Shown here: one piece after another, positions 55,667-64,000 of the stretch
Layout of the letters: the number at the start of each line of letters is the position of its first letter
Numbering within the stretch: the first letter of the stretch is position 1
Assembly: GCF_027943255.1 (NCBI RefSeq)
Contig: NC_072897.1
Coordinates: 41,266,044 to 41,330,043, forward strand
DNA: 64,000 nt
Direction: 5' to 3'
Origin: Anastrepha obliqua
Taxonomy: Eukaryota > Arthropoda > Insecta > Diptera > Tephritidae
The notes under the pieces: model-generated
What the model was told of the DNA's origin: nothing
Database searches by the model: none
What the model saw: only the letters and a program-made list of their open reading frames with translations
Made by a program: the position numbers and the translations under genes

Positions 55667-56495
55667 GTGTGGTATAGACTTTTGCGGACACCATACAAAA
55701 TTTATATAGCCATATTTGTGTGCTTCTCAACGAAGGCAGTGCACATAGAAATAGTATCTGACCTGTCAACAGATGCATTTCTGGCTGCACTGAAGCGTAT
55801 GATCGGCAGGCGAGGATTACTAACTGATATATACTGCGATAACGCGACTAATTTTGTAGGTGCCAGCAGAAAACTTCAAGAGTTGAAGATGTTTTTATTT
55901 CATCAAAAACATCAAGAGTCAATTATAAATTATTCAGTTTATAATCAGTTTATAAATTTCCACTTTATTCCCCCTAGGGCTCCTAGGACTGGAAAGTCAG
56001 CAAAGGGTCTTCTGAACCGCAGTGTGGCGAATAGTCGCCTTACCTTTGAGGAATTGAACACAGTGATGATTTCTATCGAAGCGATACTAAATTCACGGCC
56101 AATTTCACCTTTGTCATCAGACCCAAACGACCTTGAAGCACTGACTCCAGGCCATTTTTTAATAGGCAACTCTCTTAAAGCAATCCGAAAGCGAGAGGAA
56201 ATGTGCACCAACATGGGTCATATTAGCAACTGGACTCGCACTGTTTTGGCGAAGATGGTCACATGAATATATAAACAGCTTGCAAGCGCGGACCAAATGG
56301 ACGAGTGGTAATCCTAATGTATTCGAAGGTTTGCTAGTGATTATCCTAGACGAGAACGCACCTCCGCAGCGATGGACTATGGGACGTATCATTAAGTGCA
56401 TTGCTGGCAGTGATAATCGCATTAGAGTCGTCGATGTTAAAACCTCAAGAGGAATCTTGCGCCGACCAGTTCATAAAATAGCTGCAAACTTTTAG
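55667..56495 (+). pseudogene. BEL/Pao integrase, catalytic glutamate region deleted
   Basis: The core begins [38 protein letters not shown] and [17 protein letters not shown] (D retained). IPPRAP should be followed by HFGGLWEAAVK, but the sequence goes from PPRAPR directly to TGKSAKGLL, so about ten residues including the catalytic Glu are gone. [11 protein letters not shown] follows. After a slip near 56268 the C-terminal domain reads PPQRWTMGRIIKCIAGSD, RVVDVKTSRGILRRPVHKI and ends at 56495. Confidence 0.88.
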
Positions 56496-56750
56496 CAAAC
56501 GGTCATATTGGTACGAGCGGTAATGTGAAAACAAGAGGAAGACATCGCTACGAGCTGTAGAGGCGAGCAACGATGTCTTTGCTCTTGTATACCCAAAAAG
56601 AATTCGATACAGAGCAAGCGTGTTGTAGATTTGTCTTTGCCTGAAAACCACAAGCTGTTTAGTGCCCATACATACATACCGATGTACATATGCTCCAACT
56701 AGAGTAGAGGATCTTATATATATATGTAAATACATACATGAACTTACATA
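56496..56750. other. Spacer between BEL/Pao and DD41D mariner
   Basis: Contains GACATCGCTACGAGCTGTAGAG and GAGCAACGATGTCTTTG-like complementary blocks. No LTR is recognised. Confidence 0.35.
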
Positions 56751-58062
56751 CAGGGTAGCTGATGAAAGCCGCTACTAAAAAAAAATTGAATAACTTTTTT
56801 TCTTTTTAAGTTATCTGTTCCATTTTTGTTTTAATTTGCAGATTGATCTTTAAAATTTATTAAAATGGATAACTGGGACACGCAAACAAGAATTTGGATA
56901 GTCCGCCGCTATCACGCACTGGAGTCCGTAGTTTTGGTACAGAGAGAGTACAGGCGGATGTTTGGCGGCGATCCCCCGAGCAGATAGACCATAATGAGAC
57001 TGGTGAATAATCTTGCTGAGCAAGGAACAGTCGCAAGAAGGCCTTATTATCGAAACCCACCAGTTCGGACGGAGGAAACGATCGCTGCTGTAGCTGCAGC
57101 TATACAAAGCAATCCAAGGGTTTCAACAAGAAGCTTATCTGCTCAACTTGGTGTCAGCCGACACTCTTTGCAAACAATAATGCACAAAGATTTAGACTTA
57201 TTTCCCTACAAAATTCAAATGGTTAACAAACTGAATGCAGCAGACTTGCCGATTCGCTTGGAATTTTGCCAGAAGATCCTGCAAATGGTGGAAGAAGACC
57301 AAAACATGTTAAACTGCCTTTTCATGTCTGATGAGGCCCATTTCGATTTAAACGGCAATGTGAACAAACAAAATTGTCGAATATGGAGTACTTCTAACCC
57401 ACAGATACTCCACGAGACGGAATTGCATCCTCTTCGCGTGACAGTGTGGTGTGCGGTTTCTTCACGCTGTATTGTCGGGCCTTATTTTTTTGAAGAAAAT
57501 GGTCACACCGTTACGGTTACTGGAGACCGTTATTTGAAAATGCTGAAAGAATTTTTCTATCCAGAACTACGCCGAAAGAGAATTCCTTTCAACTCTGTGT
57601 GGTTTCAACAAGATGGGGCAACGTCTCACATAGCCCAGACTGTTATGACAGAGTTGCGACGAAAATTTCCCAATAAACTGATTTCAAGAAACTCCGAATT
57701 TCGTTGGCCCCCCAGGTCGCCTGACCTTACTGCACCTGACTTTTTCTTGTGGGGTTTATGTAAACAAGAAGTTTATAAAACAAAGCCAACAAATTTGGAT
57801 GAACTAAAACAATCCATTCGGGCAACAATTGCGGCTATTCCTGTCGCAACTCTCAAAGCAGCAATGAACAACTTTTTACTAAGATGCCGCACTTGTGTCA
57901 ACGAGCATGGGGGGCATTTAAATTCAATTATTTTTAAAACTAGTTAAGCTACATTTAATAAAATTTAATGACCTTCAACTTGAAAAAAAAATAAATGAAT
58001 TCCATACATTAAAAAAAAGTTATTTGAGTTTCTTAATGTAGCAAAATTCATCAGCCACCCTG
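56751..58062 (+). mobile_element. DD41D (rosa-type) mariner-superfamily transposon, copy 2
   Basis: 1312 bp between TA duplications (56749-56750, 58063-58064). The left end is CAGGGTAGCTGATGAA; the right end (58047-58062) is the reverse complement of CAGGGTGGCTGATGAA. It is the opposite-strand twin of 17343-18654. Confidence 0.93.
56865..57947 (+). pseudogene. DD41D transposase with nonsense codon W41
   Basis: ATG 56865 starts MDNWDTQTRIWIVRR as in copy 1. Codon 41 is TAG (56985-56987), where copy 1 has TGG. The rest is open to 57947, giving 360 codons in all, with MSDEAHF, FQQDGATSH and LTAPDFFLWG intact. It keeps the C-terminal ending NNFLLRCRTCVNEHGG that copy 1 has lost by frameshift. 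An internal ATG at 56994 could start a shorter protein lacking the first DNA-binding helices. Confidence 0.93.
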
Positions 58063-58064
58063 TA

Positions 58065-58811
58065 CTTGTATTTATATATGAAGTTTATTAAAAATATACA
58101 TGATTGCTGCTTTTTTTGCTGTAGTGTATTTATGTATTTTTAGCTATTTTTGCCCACTGTGTATATTGGGCGCTTACTTTTGTGTTTACAAGCAAAACCA
58201 TCATTGGTCGCGTTCATTACTCGACACGATGATTATATACCATCTTATTTATTCTCCTTACTTTATTTAAAAACGAGGCGGACAATCTATTTGAGTGGAA
58301 GTGCCAGTACTGGCGAAATTGTGCCTCTATAATATTACTCAATGATTGTAGTCAAGGCTTATAATAAACGCGCACTCTCAATTAAAATCATATATAACTC
58401 AACAGAAAACGAATCTAACATGCAATGCCTATGAGTAATCTCAATGCACAGTGGCGAAAAGAGTAAAATTTAAAGACCAAAGCTTCCAACAATGAACAAT
58501 TAATACTGTTGTTCTCCATTATGATATATATGCATCTGTATAAAATTATGAATTTTATATAATAATAAAATAAGAAATATCGATTCTGCAACAAAATTCA
58601 AAAAGAATAATATTATAAAGAGGAAAACTTTGTTTGTTTGTTTGTTTGTTTGTTTGTAACGAATAGGCTCAAAAACTACTGGACCGATTTTAAAAATTCT
58701 TTCACCATTCGAAAACTACATTATCCAAGAGTAACATGGATTACATTTTATTTTGGAAAAAAATAGGGTTCCGTAAGATATTTGGATTTTTCGGACACAA
58801 ACTGAAAAAAA
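58065..58811. other. Unassigned sequence with (GTTT)n and Helitron-like leader
   Basis: Nothing is recognised up to about 58610. A (GTTT)n run lies at 58630-58657, followed by AACGAATAGGCTCAAAAAC and TACTGGACCGATTTT, a phrase I associate with 5' ends of other dipteran Helitrons. It may be a truncated element into which the next Helitron inserted. Confidence 0.45.
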
Positions 58812-61800
58812 TCTTATATATAAAATAAAGTCAACTTTTTGTGTGTGTTCGCTAACCGGCCGTGTCTTTGCACCGAATTAAACCAAACTTACACACATTG
58901 CTAAGAAGGTATTGAAGATGGTTTCCGTATAGTTTGGATACCTATTGGTGCATAGGGCTCGAGATATAGGTCAAAACGTGGACCCGGGTAACCTTTGGTT
59001 GTGTGTGTACAATATGGGTATCAAATGTGATAAGTTGATAAGTGCTTTAATACGGGGTAATTTTCATACCTATTGATGACTAGGGTCTCGAAATATATGC
59101 CAAAACGTGGACCCGCCGTGTCTTTGAACCGAATTAAACCAAACTTACACACAGTGTTAAGTAGGTATTGCAGATGATTTCCGTATAGTTTGAATACCTA
59201 TTGGTAGATAGGGTCTCGAGATATAGGTCAAAACGTGGACCCGGGTAACCTTCGGACGTGTATGTACAATATGGGTATCAAATGGAAGCTGTGGTGAATG
59301 CTTTTGTTCAGAGTATTTTTCATGCCGCTCCGTGACTAGGGTCTCGAGATAGAGACCAAAACGTGGACCCTAGAATGTGTTTGTACAATATGGATATCAA
59401 ATTGAAGCTGTTGGTAAATGCTTTAGTACAGCGTATTTTTCATGCCGCTCCGTGACTGGGGTCTCGAGATATAGGTCAAAACGTGGACCCGGGTAACCTT
59501 TGGTTGTGTATGTACAATATGGGTATCAAATGAAAGCTGTTGATAAGTGCTTTAATACGGGGTAATTTTCATACCTATTGATGACTAGGGTCTCGAAATA
59601 TATGCCAAAACGTGGACCCGCCGTGTCTTTGAACCGAATTAAACCAAACTTACACACATTGTTAAGTAGGTATTGAAGATGATTTCCGTATAGTTTGAAT
59701 ACCTATTGGTAGATAGGGTCTCGAGATATAGGTCAAAACGTGGACCCGGGTAACCTTCGGACGTGTATGTGCAATATGGGTATCAAATGGAAGCTGTGGT
59801 GAATGCTTTTGTTCAGAGTATTTTTCATGCCGCTCCGTGACTAGGGTCTCAAGATAGAGACCAAAACGTGGACCCTAGAATGTGTTTGTACAATATGGAT
59901 ATCCAATTGAAGCTGTTGGTGAATGCTTTTGTTCAGAGTATTTTTCATGCCGCTCCGTGACTGGGGTCTCGAGATATAGGTCAAAACGTGGACCCGGGTA
60001 ACCTTTGGTTGTGTATGTACAATATAGGTATCAAATGAAAGCTGTTGATAAGTGCTTTAATACGGGGTAATTTTCATACCTCTTGATGACTAGGGTCTGG
60101 AAATATATGCCAAAACGTGGACCCGCCGTGTCTTTGCACCGAATTAAACCAAACTTACACACATTGCTAAGAAGGTATTGAAGATGGTTTCCGTATAGTT
60201 TGGATACCTATTGGTGCATAGGGCTCGAGATATAGGTCAAAACGTGGACCCGGGTAACCTTTGGTTGTGTGTGTACAATATGGGTATCAAATGTGATAAG
60301 TTGATAAGTGCTTTAATACGGGGTAATTTTCATACCTATTGATGACTAGGGTCTCGAAATATATGCCAAAACGTGGACCCGCCGTGTCTTTGAACCGAAT
60401 TAAACCAAACTTACACACAGTGTTAAGTAGGTATTGCAGATGATTTCCGTATAGTTTGAATACCTATTGGTAGATAGGGTCTCGAGATATAGGTCAAAAC
60501 GTGGACCCGGGTAACCTTCGGACGTGTATGTACAATATGGGTATCAAATGGAAGCTGTGGTGAATGCTTTTGTTCAGAGTATTTTTCATGCCGCTCCGTG
60601 ACTAGGGTCTCGAGATAGAGACCAAAACGTGGACCCTAGAATGTGTTTGTACAATATGGATATCAAATTGAAGCTGTTGGTAAATGCTTTAGTACAGCGT
60701 ATTTTTCATGCCGCTCCGTGACTGGGGTCTCGAGATATAGGTCAAAACGTGGACCCGGGTAACCTTTGGTTGTGTATGTACAATATGGGTATCAAATGAA
60801 AGCTGTTGATAAGTGCTTTAATACGGGGTAATTTTCATACCTATTGATGACTAGGGTCTCGAAATATATGCCAAAACGTGGACCCGCCGTGTCTTTGAAC
60901 CGAATTAAACCAAACTTACACACATTGTTAAGTAGGTATTGAAGATGATTTCCGTATAGTTTGAATACCTATTGGTAGATAGGGTCTCGAGATATAGGTC
61001 AAAACGTGGACCCGGGTAACCTTCGGACGTGTATGTGCAATATGGGTATCAAATGGAAGCTGTGGTGAATGCTTTTGTTCAGAGTATTTTTCATGCCGCT
61101 CCGTGACTAGGGTCTCAAGATAGAGACCAAAACGTGGACCCTAGAATGTGTTTGTACAATATGGATATCCAATTGAAGCTGTTGGTGAATGCTTTTGTTC
61201 AGAGTATTTTTCATGCCGCTCCGTGACTGGGGTCTCGAGATATAGGTCAAAACGTGGACCCGGGTAACCTTTGGTTGTGTATGTACAATATAGGTATCAA
61301 ATGAAAGCTGTTGATAAGTGCTTTAATACGGGGTAATTTTCATACCTCTTGATGACTAGGGTCTGGAAATATATGCCAAAACGTGGACCCGCCGTGTCTT
61401 TGCACCGAATTAAACCAAACTTACACACATTTTTAAGGAGGTATTGAAGATGGTTTCCGTATAGTTTGGATACCTATTGGTAGATAGGGTCTCGAGATAT
61501 AGGTCAAAACGTGGACCCGGGTAACCTTCGGATGTGTATGTACAATATGGGTATCAAATGGAAGCTGTTGATGAATGCCTTAGTACAGAGTATTTTCCAT
61601 GCCGCTACGTGACTGAGGTCTCGAGATATAGGTCAAAACGTGGACCCGGGTAACCTTTGATTGTGTATGTACAATATGGGTATCAAATGAAAGCTGTTGA
61701 TAAGTGCTTTAATACGGGGTAATTTTCATACCTATTGATGACTAGGGTCTCGAAATATATGCCAAAACGTGGACCCGCCGTGTCTTTGCACCGAATTAAA

Positions 61801-62496
61801 CCAAACTTATGCACATTGTTAAGTAAGTATTGAAAATGGGTTTCGTAAAGTTTGGTTGTAATTCGGAGCAGTGGCAACGGGTACAGCGTTCTTTTGAGCC
61901 AGCCATAATGTCGCTTACTTTTTTAACGCTTGGGGCGGAACTGAACTGTCAAATTGACAGTGTGAGTTACAATGTGTCAATATTTCTTTCTGATTTGGAT
62001 GCCATAAGGAAAAAACGTAAGTGCAACATGTAAAAATTGTTTGTGAATTTTTTTGGAGTGGATTTTATAACAGTAAATAATTTCTTACGAAATTTGAGAA
62101 TTTAATGTGAAATCCGAATGAAATTATGTGTTCGTGGAAAAAACAATTTTTTTGGTTTTTTTTTTTGAAAAATATAAATGGGTAATGGTTAAAAAAGCTC
62201 CAATGCTTAATAAAACATATAAATTGAAACGAAAAATTCATGGATGATCAGGAAAAAAGACGATTGTTTATTCATATGCGTTGATTTGAAATTTAAAAAC
62301 AATCTTCTTTTTTCCTGATTTTCAATTTATATTTTATATTTACTCAAAAACAAATAGAAAAACAAAAAATATTGTTTATGCCAAAGCGCTTGAATAAAGA
62401 ATAAAGAAATAAATAATATGAAAACCATATATTTTCTGTTCTAAACCATATCTATTCTCTTTTAGTGTGCCCAGCGAAGGGGGCCGGGTTTGCTAG
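58812..62496 (+). mobile_element. Non-autonomous Helitron (copy 3), complete
   Basis: Starts TCTTATATATAAAATAAAG after an A (58811) and ends CTAG (62493-62496) before a T, with stem GCCC (62469-62472)/GGGC (62481-62484). These are proper Helitron ends without target duplication. The interior carries the ~120-bp repeats and the unique tail also seen at 5992-6372 and 9655-10062. It contains the empty site for the RTE insertion of copy 1 (AATAATTTCTTACG near 62076). Confidence 0.88.
58861..61392 (+). repeat. Two tandem 1266-bp higher-order units
   Basis: 58861-60126 and 60127-61392 match at every point I compared, including rare variants: GGGCTCGAG for GGGTCTCGAG, TGTGCAATA for TGTACAATA and CTCAAGATAG for CTCGAGATAG. 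Each unit holds about ten of the ~120-bp basic repeats. A third partial start at 61393 keeps the phase but then differs. Confidence 0.9.
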
Positions 62497-62507
62497 TATT
62501 ATATATA

Positions 62508-62671
62508 CAGGGTTGGCCATATTAAACTGACCCATGTGATTATTAAAAAAATATGGAAAAAGAAACATTTTTTTGTGTTTCATTGTGAAAAACATTTAAT
62601 TTAGTTCAAGGAGATTCGTTTACATCACTTTTTGAATATGATATCGCGCAAGTGGTCGCCCTTAGCACGTA
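62508..62671. mobile_element. mariner-superfamily terminal fragment
   Basis: TACAGGGTTGGCCATATTAA starts it after a TA-rich flank, resembling a Tc1/mariner-type inverted end. GATATCGCGCAAGTGGTCGCC lies near the cut. No transposase is readable and the other end is missing. Confidence 0.5.
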
Positions 62672-62974
62672 TTTGGATATGTATGTACATATATGTATAT
62701 ATTTGTCGCGTAAGCCACGCTTTTCCTCCTATTTGTGGCGTGCGTCTTAATGTTGTTCCACAAATGGAAGGACTTACAGTTTCAAGCCGACTCCGAACAG
62801 CAGGTATTTTTATGAGGAGCTTTTTCATGGCAGAAATACACTCGGAGGATCGCCATCGCCTGCCTAGAGGCGGAAAAAACGTTTTCTTCATTATTCACCG
62901 AGATTTCAACCTAAGTTCTCTCTGAAATCCAAATGATAGTTCCGCATCAACCCATTCGGCTACGGCGGCCGCCA
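62672..62974 (-). mobile_element. tRNA-derived SINE
   Basis: On the minus strand the head carries TAGCCGAATGGG (62951-62962 reversed), a good RNA polymerase III A box, and GGTTGAAATCT (62901-62911 reversed), a slightly decayed B box about 45 bases further. The body has AAAAAGCTCCTCATAAAAAT and CGGAGTCGGCTTGAAACTG, and the tail ends in an AT microsatellite near 62680. I recall the same sequence as a very common repeat of tephritid flies. It inserted into the mariner fragment. A shorter scrap lies at 25407-25495. Confidence 0.75.
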
Positions 62975-63127
62975 GAAATTAAGCAATTGAATTATTTCAC
63001 ACTTATTATTTTACACTTAATCCTAGTTTATTATAAAATTATAATGAAGACAAAGAAGCCATATACCACACAATGTAGTTTATTCATTATTATTATTAAT
63101 ACAATACTTTTGGGACTGTTTCTCGTT

Positions 63128-63258
63128 TTGTTTTGAATTTCTTTGCTTGGGACAAATAGACAAATAAGTTTTAAATCAGAAAAACTTTGTTCGCAAATGT
63201 ACGTGGAAGGTAAAAGTGATAATAGCTTTGAAGAAAATCCTTTGAATTGACGATACAA
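63128..63258 (-). pseudogene. hAT-type transposase C-terminal scrap
   Basis: The minus strand reads KLLSLLPSTYICEQSFSDLKL, close to the 'F-STY-CEQ-FS-MK' segment of the hAT dimerisation domain. Nothing else of the element is identified and the frame has no long continuation. Confidence 0.55.
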
Positions 63259-63660
63259 ACTGTTATCTAGATTTCTTCAAAACATACTTTTATCGTAATT
63301 TTTTCTACTTTATCCCTGCTTTTCCTATTATCCCTGCTTTAATTTCAAAATCAGACAAAAGGCATTACATATCACCGAACGAATTTGGAGTCATACATTT
63401 TGTTTTTAATAATTTTATTCATATATCTAGGTAAGTCAACTGTACAATAAGAAAATTACCAGCGTAACCACCGCCTACATTGCATCGTTGGTATTAGAAC
63501 AATGACTGATTTGAATATGAATACGTGTGTGGAGTGTACTGTTCGCACTAGTAAGCTTTTCCGTCCTCTGCTCTATGTTAATACTTACTCAATGCTTCAA
63601 TCATCTTCAATATAAATCACCTCATAAATGACTCATATTGCATTAAACTATAGCTAAAGG
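63259..63660. other. Unassigned AT-rich sequence
   Basis: No frame, repeat or element end was recognised. TTATCCCTGC occurs twice near 63312 and 63330. Confidence 0.4.
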
Positions 63661-63664
63661 TTGA

Positions 63665-63990
63665 CTAGTTGGCCGGACCTCATTATCATGTCTAGTCTTG
63701 ATGATATTCTCGAAATTGACCAAATGTTTTCATCTCTGATCATGCCTTGACATTTTGTGCACTAGATGTGTTATTTAACCATCCTGCTGATAGTGTTACT
63801 TTTATGTATCGTGATATGAAATCTATACATATTAAGGATCTGTTCGCTGACCTGTCAAATTTTAACTGGGACAAATGTTGATGCCATAAGACTGTTGATG
63901 AAAGACCTAATTTCTTAAATAAAATCATTGAACTATTTGACCATTATGTCCCGTCCGTATTGTTCGGGCTATGAATAGCCGTTGTCAATG
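63665..63990 (+). pseudogene. Non-LTR ORF2 scrap (endonuclease end and linker)
   Basis: WPDLIIMSSLDDILEI and, after a slip, SDHALTFCALDVLFN give the end of an endonuclease (SDH motif). MYRDMKSIHIKDLFADL, SNFNWDKC and VDERPNFLNKIIELFDHYVP are typical of the linker before RT in Jockey/CR1-like elements. One stop lies near 63879. The window ends before any RT. Confidence 0.6.
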
Positions 63991-64000
63991 GTGCAATAAT

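Larger units (their letters stand above)
51602..56495 (+). mobile_element. BEL/Pao LTR retrotransposon, 3' LTR missing
   Basis: LTR, gag, protease, RT, RNase H and integrase appear in BEL/Pao order on the plus strand. Several frames and catalytic changes show it is inactive. The right side ends near 56495, before an unassigned spacer and a DD41D mariner. Confidence 0.9.

Noticed and set aside
56503..56520. GGTCATATTGG as a start of the missing BEL/Pao 3' LTR
   Set aside because: Only about nine bases resemble the 5' LTR start and the match does not continue.
58150..58332. 60-codon open frame
   Set aside because: No motif, repeat context or homologue recognised; length is expected by chance.
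1..64000. Host tRNA or rRNA genes
   Set aside because: No cloverleaf or rRNA-like segment was noticed apart from the SINE head, which has a decayed B box and SINE body.

Overview
The window is eukaryotic nuclear DNA, and no ordinary host gene is recognisable in it. Almost everything that can be identified is a transposable element, most of it broken and much of it nested. The mix is typical of a higher dipteran insect: Copia, Gypsy and BEL/Pao LTR elements; LOA, R1, Jockey and RTE non-LTR elements; piggyBac, mariner and DD41D DNA transposons; Helitrons and MITEs. A tRNA-derived SINE on the minus strand at 62672-62974 and the two DD41D ('rosa'-type) mariners recall tephritid fruit flies. That placement is an inference from remembered families, not a search. 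The scarcity of intact coding suggests heterochromatin or a TE-rich intergenic region.

Layout, left half. 24-2180: broken gene of an unnamed transposase-like family. 2716-10062: non-autonomous Helitron built of ~120-bp repeats, carrying a TTAA-flanked 723-bp MITE and a 3.27-kb RTE retrotransposon with a 14-bp target duplication. 10063-19094: minus-strand Copia element with one LTR, interrupted by a piggyBac (10852-13270), a second Helitron (14911-15737) and a DD41D mariner (17343-18654). 19095-21419: 3' half of a Gypsy element with its LTR. 21425-25490: remnants of non-LTR, Gypsy and LOA elements and a SINE scrap. 26187-27339: internally deleted piggyBac. 27548-28144: foldback MITE. 28345-30160: BEL/Pao and Gypsy fragments.

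Layout, right half. 30270-37406: LOA element split by a second LOA element inserted in the opposite orientation (33356-37109), whose 1196-aa ORF2 is the only fully open large polymerase in the window. 37556-40660: R1-type element, minus strand. 41469-44071: Jockey element lacking its RT. 44072-49176: autonomous-type Helitron with Rep/helicase full of stop codons and a clear 3' hairpin ending in CTAA. 49286-51460: mariner and RTE fragments, the latter with a nested reverse RTE scrap. 51602-56495: BEL/Pao element with 5' LTR and catalytic losses in protease, RT and integrase. 56751-58062: second DD41D copy. 58812-62496: third repeat-bearing Helitron, containing an exact-period 1266-bp tandem duplication. 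62508-64000: mariner end, SINE, hAT scrap and a non-LTR scrap.

The elements do not act as a pathway. They are layers, and duplications and interruptions give a relative chronology: the Helitron at 2716-10062 predates its MITE and RTE; Copia predates its piggyBac, Helitron and mariner; the outer LOA predates the inner LOA. All family names come from reading motifs, and boundaries without a target duplication are approximate.
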